Source: an uncultured Clostridia bacterium
GTDB lineage: Bacteria > Bacillota > Clostridia > Oscillospirales > Oscillospiraceae
Length of the DNA stretch: 64,000 bases
NCBI GenBank assembly: GCA_947649615.1
Contig: CANSSG010000010.1
Span: forward strand, 1-64,000
Direction of reading: 5' to 3'
The notes under the pieces are model-generated. The model did no database searches. It saw only the letters and a list, made by a program, of their open reading frames with translations, and was not told the origin of the DNA. Position 1 is the first letter of the stretch; every line of letters starts with the position of its first letter. The position numbers and the translations under genes are program-made. Below, in pieces: positions 24,006 through 31,988 of the stretch.

Positions 24006-25418
24006 ATGAAAAAGATTCTCAGCATGATCCTTGCGAGTGTAATGGTTCTGTCCCTGCTGGCCGCCTGCGGCAGCAAACCCCAGGACCCGCCCGCCCAGGA
24101 CAATCCCCCCAAGCAGGAGGACAACACCCCCGCCAACGATGACAAGACCCCTGATGCAGAGCCTTCCGAGCCGGAAGCAACCGGTTCCATCACCGTAGCC
24201 GCCCTGGCTTCCGGTTATGAGGAAGCGTATCCCGGCATGTGGCAGGAAGTCTGCGACGCCTTCACCGCCCAGACCGGCATTGCGGTCAACCTGATCTGCG
24301 ACAAGAGCCTGGAAGACGTTATCGGGCCGTCCATGCAGGGCGGCGAGTTCCCCGACGTCATCCACCTGGCAACCGGCCGTGAGAAGGGTCTCACCGAGCA
24401 GTTTATCAAGGACCGCAACATTGCCGACTTGAACGACGTGCTGTCCATGACGGTTCCCGGCGAGAGCGCCAAGGTCTCTGACAAGATCGTCGGCGGTTTC
24501 ACCGACACTTCCGTCACCAACCCCTACGACGACGGCCACACCTACCTGGCCCCCATGTTCTACTCCCCCTGCGGCCTGTTCTACAACGCGGGCATCTTTG
24601 AGGAGAAGGGCTGGAGCGTCCCCGCTACTTGGGATGAAATGTGGGAACTGGCCGATAAGGCTGCCGCCGAGGACATTGCCCTGTTTACTTACCCCACCAC
24701 CGGTTACTTTGACGCTTTCCTGTACGCCCTGATGTACTCCGTCGGCGGCCCCGACTTCTACAACAAGGCCCTGCGCTATGAAGAAGGCATCTGGGATACC
24801 CCCGAGGCCAAGCAGTGCTTCGACATCATTGCCAAGCTGGCTTCCTACACCAACCCCGTGACCCCTGCCCAGGCCAACGATCAGGACTTCACCCAGAACC
24901 AGCAGCTCGTCCTGGACAACAAGGCCCTGTTCATGCCCAACGGCACCTGGATCGTGGGCGAGATGGCCGAGGCGCCCCGCGCTGACGGCTTCAAGTGGGG
25001 CATGACCGCCCTGCCCGCCGCCAAGGCCGGCGGCAATGGCGCTAGCTACTGCTGGATGGAGCAGGCTTGGATTCCCGCCGGCGCGCCCAACATGGACGCT
25101 GCCAAGCAGTTTGTAGCTTTCCTGTACAGTGACGCGGCCTGCGCGATCTTCGCCAAGGGCGGCGCTATCCAGCCTGTGATCGGCGTAGCCGAGGGCATGG
25201 AGGGCGACAACAAGATGTTCTATTCCATCTATGACAACGGCGCTGACGCCGCTATGGGCAGCTTTGCCGCTTACAACGCGGTGGCCGGCCTGGGTACCGT
25301 CCGCGAGGTGTTCCTGGATCCCGTTAACGGCCTGGTCAACGGTTCCATTACCGAGGAGCAGTGGATTGCCGATGTGAAGGCCGCCAGCGACCAGATGCGC
25401 GCCAATATCATGGGTTAA
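24006..25418 (+). CDS. ABC sugar-binding lipoprotein (GNB/LNB importer)
   Basis: A 470-residue solute-binding protein. Residues 1-21 form a lipoprotein signal with lipobox LLAAC (Cys21), followed by a disordered acidic and Pro-rich linker (about 24-60) and a family-1 binding domain (FPDVIHLATG, the LAPMFYSPCGLFYNAG pocket region, WMEQAWIPAGAPN). The start at ATG 24006 follows GGAGGAAA. It is the first gene of the operon and is set apart from the permeases by a hairpin, the usual way to make more binding protein than channel. The disaccharide substrate is inferred from the GH112 gene in the operon. Confidence 0.9.
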   Translation: MKKILSMILASVMVLSLLAACGSKPQDPPAQDNPPKQEDNTPANDDKTPDAEPSEPEATGSITVAALASGYEEAYPGMWQEVCDAFTAQTGIAVNLICDKSLEDVIGPSMQGGEFPDVIHLATGREKGLTEQFIKDRNIADLNDVLSMTVPGESAKVSDKIVGGFTDTSVTNPYDDGHTYLAPMFYSPCGLFYNAGIFEEKGWSVPATWDEMWELADKAAAEDIALFTYPTTGYFDAFLYALMYSVGGPDFYNKALRYEEGIWDTPEAKQCFDIIAKLASYTNPVTPAQANDQDFTQNQQLVLDNKALFMPNGTWIVGEMAEAPRADGFKWGMTALPAAKAGGNGASYCWMEQAWIPAGAPNMDAAKQFVAFLYSDAACAIFAKGGAIQPVIGVAEGMEGDNKMFYSIYDNGADAAMGSFAAYNAVAGLGTVREVFLDPVNGLVNGSITEEQWIADVKAASDQMRANIMG

Positions 25419-25460
25419 TCCATCCAACCGCATAAGCTAACATCACATAGTCCGTATGCA

Positions 25461-25490
25461 GGCGGCGGTGAGCGTTTGCTCACCGCCGCC
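25461..25490 (+). terminator. Intra-operon hairpin after the binding-protein gene
   Basis: A perfect 13-bp stem (25461-25473 with 25478-25490), loop GTTT. No T-run follows, so some transcripts should read through into the permease genes, or the stem may protect the upstream message. Confidence 0.75.
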
Positions 25491-25521
25491 CTTGTATTAT
25501 CAGAGAGAAGGGAGAGATTTC

Positions 25522-26397
25522 ATGCGCCGCAGCAAAGACCGCAGCATATTCATCGCCCTGTGCGTAGCCCCCGCCGCGATCCTGTTTTTCATCTTTATGG
25601 TTCTGCCCACCCTGAACGTGTTCCGCATGTCCCTCTTTGAGCGGGGCGCCTATTCCCCCACGGAGACCTTTGTGGGGCTGAACAACTTCAAGGTGCTGTT
25701 CCAGGACGCCAAGTTCATCGCTTCCATGCAGAACACCATTCTGCTCATTGTGACGGTGACGCTGATTACCTTCTTCTTCGCCATCCTCTTCGCCGCGATC
25801 CTGACGAGGGAGAAGATCAAGGGCCAGAACTTTTTCCGCGTAATTTTCTACATACCGAATATCCTCTCGGTGGTAGTCATCGCCGGTATTTTCTCCGCGA
25901 TCTATAAGCCGGAGAACGGCATGCTCAACTCCATCCTGTCCTTTATTTCCGGCCGCGACGTGATGATCTTGTGGAAGGACCAGCAGATGGTCATTATCTC
26001 CATCATCATCGCGATGGTCTGGCAGGCCATCGGCTACTACATGGTTATGTATATGGCCTCCATGTCGGCGGTGCCGGCGGATCTCTACGAGTCCGCCAGC
26101 CTGGACGGCGCGGGCCGTATCGCCCAGTTTTTCCAGATTACCCTGCCCCTGATTTGGACGAATATCCGCACAACCTTGACGTTCTTCATCATTTCTACCA
26201 TCAACATGGCCTTCCTGTTCGTCAAGGCTATGGTGGCCAAGGGGATGGCCGACGTGGGCCTGAGCTTCATGTACGCCCAGAAGGACGCGGGCCTGTACGG
26301 CTACTCCATGGCGGCGGGCGTGGTGATTTTCCTGTTCTCCTTCCTGCTCTCGGCCATGGTCAACAAGGTCACTAAGCGGGACGTCTTGGAAATGTAA
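25522..26397 (+). CDS. ABC sugar permease, first subunit
   Basis: A 291-residue MalF-type permease with six predicted membrane spans. Landmarks are APAAILFFIFMVLPTLNVF (span 1) and the EAA loop YESASLDGAGRIAQFFQITL that contacts the ATPase. The start is ATG 25522 after AAGGGAGAGA; upstream in-frame codons overlap the hairpin. Its stop is 13 bp from the next permease. The cluster has no ATPase gene, so a shared MsmK-type ATPase elsewhere is expected. Confidence 0.92.
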   Translation: MRRSKDRSIFIALCVAPAAILFFIFMVLPTLNVFRMSLFERGAYSPTETFVGLNNFKVLFQDAKFIASMQNTILLIVTVTLITFFFAILFAAILTREKIKGQNFFRVIFYIPNILSVVVIAGIFSAIYKPENGMLNSILSFISGRDVMILWKDQQMVIISIIIAMVWQAIGYYMVMYMASMSAVPADLYESASLDGAGRIAQFFQITLPLIWTNIRTTLTFFIISTINMAFLFVKAMVAKGMADVGLSFMYAQKDAGLYGYSMAAGVVIFLFSFLLSAMVNKVTKRDVLEM

Positions 26398-26410
26398 GGA
26401 GGGCCGCAGA

Positions 26411-27301
26411 ATGAATCAGAAAAATAAATCCATTACCGCCGAGCCGGTGTTCAAAGCGTTTATCTATGTGGTCCTGATCACCCTCGCCATTTTGATTATC
26501 GTCCCCGTGGCCTGGGTGTTCCTGGCGTCCATCAAGGAAAACAGCGAGTTTTACGGCAATCCCTGGGCGCTCCCCGCCGGGTTCTACTGGCAGAACTTCG
26601 TGGACGCCTGGAACTCCGCCAGCATGGGCAGCTACATGATCAACTCCGTCATCGTCACCGCCCTGAGCCTTGCGCTGCTGCTGGTAATCGCCCTTCCGGC
26701 GGCTTACTGCCTGTCCAGGTTCCAGTTCAAGGGGCGGAAGTTCCTCAATACCTGCTTTATGGCGGGGCTGTTCATCAATGTCAACTACATTGTGGTTCCT
26801 ATCTTCCTGATGCTGAAGGACGGGGACGTGTGGCTGAAAAACCTGATGGGCAGCGGCTTTTTCCTCAACAACATTTTCATCCTGGCAGTGGTGTACGCCT
26901 CCACGGCCCTGCCCTTCACCATCTACCTGCTGTCGGGCTACTTTGCCACCCTGCCCCATGACTTTGAGGAGGCCGCCTATATTGACGGCGCGGGGTATGG
27001 CTCCACCATGGTGCGGATCATCTTCCCCATGGCCCAGCCGTCCATCATCACCATCATTCTCTTCAACTTCCTTTCCTTCTGGAACGAGTACATCATTTCC
27101 ATGACCCTCATGAGCAGCGCCCAGGGCCAGAAAACCCTGCCGGTAGGCCTTCTGAACCTGATGCAGGCCCAGCAGTCCTCTGCCGAATACGGCATCCTGT
27201 ATGCCGGCCTGGTGCTGGTAATGCTGCCCACGCTGATCCTCTACATCTGTGTGCAGAAGAAGCTGACCCAGGGCATGACCGTAGGCGGCCTGAAAGGGTA
27301 A
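26411..27301 (+). CDS. ABC sugar permease, second subunit
   Basis: A 296-residue MalG-type permease with six spans. Clear features are the WVFLASIKENSEFYGNPW segment after span 1, the EEAAYIDGAGYGSTMVRIIF loop for ATPase contact, and the NEYIISMTLM helix. ATG 26411 follows TAAGGAGGG. It pairs with the upstream permease and with the lipoprotein, and is followed by the small membrane protein and phosphorylase genes. Confidence 0.92.
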   Translation: MNQKNKSITAEPVFKAFIYVVLITLAILIIVPVAWVFLASIKENSEFYGNPWALPAGFYWQNFVDAWNSASMGSYMINSVIVTALSLALLLVIALPAAYCLSRFQFKGRKFLNTCFMAGLFINVNYIVVPIFLMLKDGDVWLKNLMGSGFFLNNIFILAVVYASTALPFTIYLLSGYFATLPHDFEEAAYIDGAGYGSTMVRIIFPMAQPSIITIILFNFLSFWNEYIISMTLMSSAQGQKTLPVGLLNLMQAQQSSAEYGILYAGLVLVMLPTLILYICVQKKLTQGMTVGGLKG

Positions 27302-27349
27302 GGCCCTGCCGCCCGGCAACGAAAATTGAGTAAGAATAGGATGGTAGAT

Positions 27350-27550
27350 ATGAAGTTTTGGAAAGAGCACACCGCCCTGCGGCTGGTGTTGATGCTGATT
27401 ACCTTTGTGTTGGGCCTGTTCCTGCTGGTCTACGGCTGGAAGCAGACCGGGCAGCTTGGGGGCTTAGGCTTAATGCTGGTGGGCGTGGCGCTGCTGCTGG
27501 CGGCGCTGGCGCTGTATAACAAGCCCTTTGAGGACCCGAAAAAGCGTTGA
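27350..27550 (+). CDS. Small two-span membrane protein of the glycan operon (66 aa)
   Basis: A 66-residue protein with two hydrophobic helices (LRLVLMLITFVLGLFLLVYGW and GLGLMLVGVALLLAALAL, given here by their cores) joined by a short turn, with a charged FEDPKKR tail. I start it at ATG 27350, with AGGATGG in front; two in-frame starts lie just upstream. I cannot assign a named family. Its fixed place between permease and GH112 genes suggests a helper of the transporter or of phosphorylase localisation, but nothing in the sequence proves that. Confidence 0.7.
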   Translation: MKFWKEHTALRLVLMLITFVLGLFLLVYGWKQTGQLGGLGLMLVGVALLLAALALYNKPFEDPKKR

Positions 27551-27578
27551 AGCGGAAAGGGAGAAGAGGAAAGGATTT

Positions 27579-29741
27579 ATGGATAAAAAAGAATTTGGCC
27601 GCGTGACGATTCCCACGGACGTGGACGTGGTGCCGGAGACCCTGGATCTGGTCAAGCGTTGGGGCGCGGACGCCATCCGCGACTGCGATGGCACCGACTA
27701 CCCCGAAGAATTGAAAAGCGTAGACGCGAAGGTCTACTCCACCTACTACACCACCCGCAAGGACAACGCCTGGGCCAAGGCCAACCCCGACGAGGTTCAG
27801 CAGTGCTACATCATGACCGGCTTCCACACCGCGTCCGGCGGGCCGCTGTCCATCTCTTTGATGCAGGGCATCAGCACGGAGCTGCTGGAGGTCAACACCC
27901 GGGACGACATCAAACGCTGGTGGGAGGTCATGGACCGCACCGCCGGGAAGCCTTTGGCGCCCACTGCCTGGCGGTATGAGCCGGAAACCGGCTGCGTGGT
28001 CATTGACGCGCCGGAGGCGTTCCATGACTACACCGTCAGCTTTTTGGCCTACCTTATCTGGGACCCGGTCCACATGTACAACGCGGTTACAAACGACTGG
28101 AAGGACTTCGAGCATCAGATCACCTTCGACGTCCGCCAGCCCAAGACCCGCAAGTTTACCATGGAGCGCCTGCGGAAGTTCATCGCGGACCACCCTTACG
28201 TGGACGTGATCCGTTACACCACCTTCTTCCACCAGTTCACCCTGGTGTTCGACGAGCTGAAGCGGGAGAAGTACGTGGACTGGTACGGCTACTCCGCCAG
28301 CGTTTCCCCCTATATTCTGGAACAGTTTGAGCGGGAAGTAGGCTACAAATTCCGCCCCGAGTTCATCATTGACCAGGGCTATTACAACTGCCAGTACCGC
28401 GTCCCCTCCCGGGAGTTCAAAGACTTTATGGCCTTCCAGCGCCGGGAGGTGGCGAAGCTGGCCAAGGAAATGGTGGACATCACCCACGAGCTGGGCAAGG
28501 AAGCGATGATGTTCCTGGGAGACCATTTCATCGGCACCGAGCCATATATGCCGGAGTTCGGGACCATTGGCCTGGACGCGGTGGTGGGCAGCGTGGGCAA
28601 CGGCTCCACCCTGCGGCTGATTTCCGACATTCCCGGCGTAAAATATACCGAGGGCCGGTTCCTGCCCTATTTCTTCCCCGATACCTTCCACGAGGGTGGC
28701 GACCCTGTCCGGGAGGCCAAGGAAAACTGGGTGACCGCCCGCCGCGCTATTCTGCGCAAGCCCATCGACCGGATCGGCTACGGCGGCTATTTGAAGCTGG
28801 CCTGCCAGTTCCCGGCGTTCATCAGCTACGTGGAGAGCGTCTGCAAAGAGTTCCGCGAGCTGTACGCCAACATCGGCGGGGCCAAGCCCTACTGCGTCAA
28901 GACGGTGGCGGTGCTCAACAGCTGGGGCAAGGCCCGCTCCTGGGGCTGCCACATGGTTCACCACGCCCTGTATCAAAAGCAGAACTATTCCTACGCCGGG
29001 ATTATCGAGGCCCTTTCCGGCGCGCCCTTCGATGTCAGGTTCCTCAGCTTTGACGATCTCAAGGCGGATGCCCATGCCCTGGACGGGGTGGATGTGATTG
29101 TCAACGTAGGCGATGGCGACACGGCCCACACCGGCGGCGCGGTCTGGGAGGACCCGGCTATTGCGGCAATGGTCAAGGCCTTTGTATGGAACGGCGGCGG
29201 CTTCATCGGCGTAGGCGAGCCATCCGGGCATCAGTACCAGGGCCGGTATCTCCAGCTCTCCGGCGTCCTGGGCGTGGAGAAGGAAACCGGGTTTACCCTG
29301 GGCTACGACAAGTACAACTGGGAGGAGCATCCGGATCACTTCCTGCTGGCGGACTGCACAGGGCCGGTTGACTTTGGCGAGGGGAAAAAGTCCATTTACG
29401 CCCTCCCCGGCACAGAGATCCTGGTTCAGCGGGACAAGGAGGTTCAGCTTGCGGTCAACGCCTTCGGCGAAGGCCGCGCGGTGTACATCTCCGGCCTGCC
29501 CTACAGCTTTGAGAACAGCCGCCTGCTGTACCGCGCCATCCTCTGGAGCGCCCACGGGGAGGACGCGCTGCACAAATGGTTCTCCAGCAACTTCAACGTG
29601 GAAGTCCACGCATTCCTGCAAAGCGGGAAGTACTGCGTAGTAAACAACACCTACGAGCCGCAGGCTGCCACCGTCTACACCGGCAGCGGCAGTTTCGCAC
29701 TGGAACTGGCGGCTAACGAAATTCGGTGGTTTGAAGTTTAA
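27579..29741 (+). CDS. 1,3-beta-galactosyl-N-acetylhexosamine phosphorylase (GH112)
   Basis: A 720-residue cytoplasmic enzyme that splits galacto-N-biose or lacto-N-biose with phosphate to galactose 1-phosphate and GalNAc or GlcNAc. The N-terminus (FGRVTIPTDVDVVPETLDL, RWGADAIRDCDGTDYPEEL) and the core stretches YYTTRKDNAWAKANPDEVQQ, GFHTASGGPLSISLMQG, FHDYTVSFLAYLIWDPVHMY and MFLGDHFIGTEPYMPEFG are strongly GH112-like. Length matches (about 720-750). Start ATG 27579 follows GGAAAGG. Preference between mucin-type and milk-type disaccharide cannot be read here. The kinase and uridylyl-transferase that usually follow are not in this window. Confidence 0.95.
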   Translation: MDKKEFGRVTIPTDVDVVPETLDLVKRWGADAIRDCDGTDYPEELKSVDAKVYSTYYTTRKDNAWAKANPDEVQQCYIMTGFHTASGGPLSISLMQGISTELLEVNTRDDIKRWWEVMDRTAGKPLAPTAWRYEPETGCVVIDAPEAFHDYTVSFLAYLIWDPVHMYNAVTNDWKDFEHQITFDVRQPKTRKFTMERLRKFIADHPYVDVIRYTTFFHQFTLVFDELKREKYVDWYGYSASVSPYILEQFEREVGYKFRPEFIIDQGYYNCQYRVPSREFKDFMAFQRREVAKLAKEMVDITHELGKEAMMFLGDHFIGTEPYMPEFGTIGLDAVVGSVGNGSTLRLISDIPGVKYTEGRFLPYFFPDTFHEGGDPVREAKENWVTARRAILRKPIDRIGYGGYLKLACQFPAFISYVESVCKEFRELYANIGGAKPYCVKTVAVLNSWGKARSWGCHMVHHALYQKQNYSYAGIIEALSGAPFDVRFLSFDDLKADAHALDGVDVIVNVGDGDTAHTGGAVWEDPAIAAMVKAFVWNGGGFIGVGEPSGHQYQGRYLQLSGVLGVEKETGFTLGYDKYNWEEHPDHFLLADCTGPVDFGEGKKSIYALPGTEILVQRDKEVQLAVNAFGEGRAVYISGLPYSFENSRLLYRAILWSAHGEDALHKWFSSNFNVEVHAFLQSGKYCVVNNTYEPQAATVYTGSGSFALELAANEIRWFEV

Positions 29742-29758
29742 GCCTTGCGTGAATGAAC

Positions 29759-29793
29759 AGAGGACGCCGCCTGGTTGACAGGCGGCGTCCTCT
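29759..29793 (+). terminator. Terminator-like hairpin after the glycan operon
   Basis: A perfect 15-bp stem (29759-29773 with 29779-29793), loop GTTGA. The T-run after it is poor (GCGCGTTTATT). Confidence 0.75.
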
Positions 29794-29960
29794 GCGCGTT
29801 TATTCCTATTCCTTTTCCACGCCCGCGCCAGTTCATCCAGCAGTCTGGACAGGCATATTTGCTTATCCACGACCTCACTTTACCGCACCTCCGCGCCGTT
29901 TGTACCCCTTTTGCACGGTGCTGCCTGAACTGTTGTCCACCCCCCAAAAGAAAAATACCA
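29794..29960. other. Intergenic stretch without recognised gene
   Basis: Between the hairpin at 29793 and the promoter at 29962 there are no frames with convincing ribosome-binding sites and no conserved motif I recognise. A GTG frame on the minus strand from about 29870 has a weak GAGG but continues antisense through the phosphorylase gene. Confidence 0.5.
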
Positions 29961-29961
29961 G

Positions 29962-29990
29962 TTGAAACCAAGCCCAAACCCTGCTAAAAT
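29962..29990 (+). promoter_or_regulatory. Promoter of the Enzyme I N-domain gene
   Basis: TTGAAA (29962-29967), 17-bp spacer, TAAAAT (29985-29990), 66 bp before the GTG start. Confidence 0.8.
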
Positions 29991-30055
29991 AGATAAGATT
30001 GATTGAGCGACCACATGCACACGCCCAGTCCCAAAGGGCAAGGAGGAATCAACTG

Positions 30056-30745
30056 GTGATAATCATACAAGGCCGCGGCCTTTCCGCCGGTACGGCGGAG
30101 GGCAGGCTTCACTGCTACCACCGGGTAGGAGCCGCAGCGGTCAAACGCGCCGGGGCGGACCCGGAGGAAGAAAAAAAACGTTTGGCGGAAGCCCAGGTCC
30201 GGACGGTCCGCCAATTAGAAACGCTGGCTGACCGGTGCGGCCGGGAAGTAGGCAGCGAGGCCGGGCTGGTGTTTTCCACCCATGCCATGCTGGTGGAGGA
30301 CGAGAGTTTTCTTGAGCACATGACGGACATCATAGACCGGGAGCACTGCTGCGCCGAATACGCAGTCCAGCAGGCTGGCAAAGCTTTTGCGGCCCTGTTT
30401 GAGAAGATGGACGACCCCTACATGAGGGAGCGGGGGGCAGATGTTATGGACGTGGCCTGGCGTCTGCTGCGGGACTTGGCGGGGGCCGGAACCGGCGGCG
30501 CGTCGCTGGGCGTCCCGGCCATCGTAGCGGCCAACGACCTCAATCCAACGGAGTTCATTGCGCTTGACCGGGCGCAAGTGCTGGCCATTGTCACCCAGCG
30601 GGACTCCCAGAACAGCCATGCCGCCATTCTAGCCCGTCTGCTGGGCATCCCCACCGTATGCAACCTGGGAGACGGCCTGCTGGCGGAGTACCACGGGCGC
30701 ATGGCGCGCGTAGACGGCCGCGCCGGGACGCTGACCATACTTTGA
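30056..30745 (+). CDS. Stand-alone PTS Enzyme I N-terminal-domain protein
   Basis: A 229-residue protein matching only the first 40 percent of PTS Enzyme I. It has the start IIIQGRGLSAGTAEGRL, the four-helix HPr-binding insert (FSTHAMLVEDESFLEHM) and the swivelling phosphohistidine loop QRDSQNSHAAILARLLGIP with His188. The PEP-binding barrel is absent: the frame ends at GRAGTLTIL, where full-length enzymes have their linker. Start is GTG 30056 with AAGGAGG 9 bases upstream. A HAD phosphatase gene follows after 13 bp. It may relay or accept phosphate from HPr or another EI, but this is inference. Confidence 0.85.
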   Translation: MIIIQGRGLSAGTAEGRLHCYHRVGAAAVKRAGADPEEEKKRLAEAQVRTVRQLETLADRCGREVGSEAGLVFSTHAMLVEDESFLEHMTDIIDREHCCAEYAVQQAGKAFAALFEKMDDPYMRERGADVMDVAWRLLRDLAGAGTGGASLGVPAIVAANDLNPTEFIALDRAQVLAIVTQRDSQNSHAAILARLLGIPTVCNLGDGLLAEYHGRMARVDGRAGTLTIL

Positions 30746-30758
30746 CGGAGGAAAAACC

Positions 30759-31577
30759 ATGGAAGCAAAAATTTTATTTCTGGACCTGGACGGCACCCTG
30801 CTCAACGACCAAAAGGAGATTACCCCCGGCAACCGTGCCGCCATCCAAGAAGCCTTGGCCCAAGGCCACCGCGTAGTCGTGACATCCGGCAGGCCGCTGA
30901 AAAGCTCCCTGGCGCAAGCCCGGCGCCTGGAACTGGCGGGGGAGGGCTGTTATGTAATTGCCTACAACGGCACAGTAATTTACGACTGCACCACCCAGAA
31001 GGAGGTTTTCCGCCGGACGCTGGACCTAGACACCGTATACGCGTTGTTCGACGAAGCCCGCCGCCGGAAAATGTATGTACATACCTACGACTGCGAGGAC
31101 GTAGTGGTAGAGCCGGACGCCAACCTTGCTATTACCCAGCTTTACTGTTCCATCCTCAATATAGGCTACCGGATGATTGAAAGCGTACGCAGCAGCCTGT
31201 CCGGCCCGCCGGTAAAGGTTCTCCTGATTGACCGCCAGCACCGGGAGCCGTTAGAGGAAATGGCCCAATGGATTCAAGCCAGCCTGGCGGGCCGGGCAGA
31301 CTGTTTTTCCTCCAGCCCGTATTTCCTGGAGGTGGTGGCGCACGGCATGAACAAGGGTGCGGCAGTGCGGGAGTTGTGCGCACGGCTGGGAACCGATATC
31401 CGAAACGCCCTTGCGGTGGGGGACGAGGGCAACGACATCTCCATGATCCGCGCCGCCGGGACGGGCATCGCCATGGCAAACGCCATTCCCGCCGTGAAGG
31501 AAGCGGCGGACTACGTGACGGAACGGGACAACAACCACGACGGCATCGAGGAGATTGTCAGGAAATTCATGCTGTGA
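30759..31577 (+). CDS. Cof-type HAD-IIB phosphatase
   Basis: A 272-residue cytoplasmic phosphatase, probably of sugar phosphates or FMN-like substrates. Motif I is LFLDLDGTLLND (two Asp nucleophiles), motif II VVTSGRP, the C2B cap lies about 85-190, and motifs III and IV are MNKGAAVREL (Lys) and ALAVGDEGNDISMI (GDExND). All residues needed for catalysis are present. It is the second gene of a two-gene unit with the Enzyme I domain, so the pair may act on the same sugar phosphate. Confidence 0.92.
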   Translation: MEAKILFLDLDGTLLNDQKEITPGNRAAIQEALAQGHRVVVTSGRPLKSSLAQARRLELAGEGCYVIAYNGTVIYDCTTQKEVFRRTLDLDTVYALFDEARRRKMYVHTYDCEDVVVEPDANLAITQLYCSILNIGYRMIESVRSSLSGPPVKVLLIDRQHREPLEEMAQWIQASLAGRADCFSSSPYFLEVVAHGMNKGAAVRELCARLGTDIRNALAVGDEGNDISMIRAAGTGIAMANAIPAVKEAADYVTERDNNHDGIEEIVRKFML

Positions 31578-31641
31578 GCCGGCCAAATTTGGAAAAGATG
31601 AACAAATTTTGACCAACCCCGGCAAAATGTACAAAAATCCA

Positions 31642-31669
31642 TTGACAAACGTAGAAACCGGTCTATAAT
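31642..31669 (+). promoter_or_regulatory. Consensus promoter of the lysine-riboswitch transcript
   Basis: TTGACA (31642-31647), 16-bp spacer, TATAAT (31664-31669); both boxes are perfect. About 38 bp before the aptamer. Confidence 0.92.
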
Positions 31670-31706
31670 AAACTTTAATCAGACAAGTTTAGTCTGAGAC
31701 ATATCG

Positions 31707-31875
31707 GTTATGATAGAGGCGCGGCCGCCATGAGTAGCTCTCCGGATACGTCAGACAGCGTGGAGAGGGAAAGGGAACGCCGCCGAAGCTGTCCCCCGCT
31801 GTCTGGCGGAGGATGAGCTGGGCCGACGGAGAATATCCGGCGGACTGTCACGGAAACGTGGAGAGCTGTCATGAC
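31707..31875 (+). promoter_or_regulatory. Lysine riboswitch aptamer (L box)
   Basis: The core is recognisable by GATAGAGGCGCGG at the 5' side, AGTAGC, GGGAACGCCGCCGAAGC in the middle, and the CTGTCACGG...CGTGGAGAGCTGTC block near the 3' end. These are the fixed positions of the lysine aptamer. The closing stem P1 is 31707-31716 paired with 31866-31875, ten pairs with two G-U. Bound lysine holds P1 shut and so should favour the downstream terminator. Confidence 0.9.
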
Positions 31876-31900
31876 GGCCATACGGAACCATATGTGTGCG

Positions 31901-31940
31901 GCCCGGTCATGATTGCAGTCATGACTGGGCTTATTTTTTC
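31901..31940 (+). terminator. Lysine-controlled attenuator terminator
   Basis: 31901-31912 pairs with 31919-31930 (one mismatch), loop TTGCAG, then TTATTTTTT. The self-complementary GTCATGAC at 31868-31875 (part of P1) can instead pair with the left arm at 31906-31912, giving the antiterminator when lysine is scarce. Confidence 0.88.
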
Positions 31941-31988
31941 CGAAAAGAAAAAGTAAGCAAACCCAAACTTTTTTAGGAGGAAACACAC

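Noticed and set aside
27399-29870. An 823-codon open frame antisense to the GH112 gene
   Set aside because: A shadow of the phosphorylase gene caused by strong third-position GC bias; only a weak GAGG lies near its GTG start.
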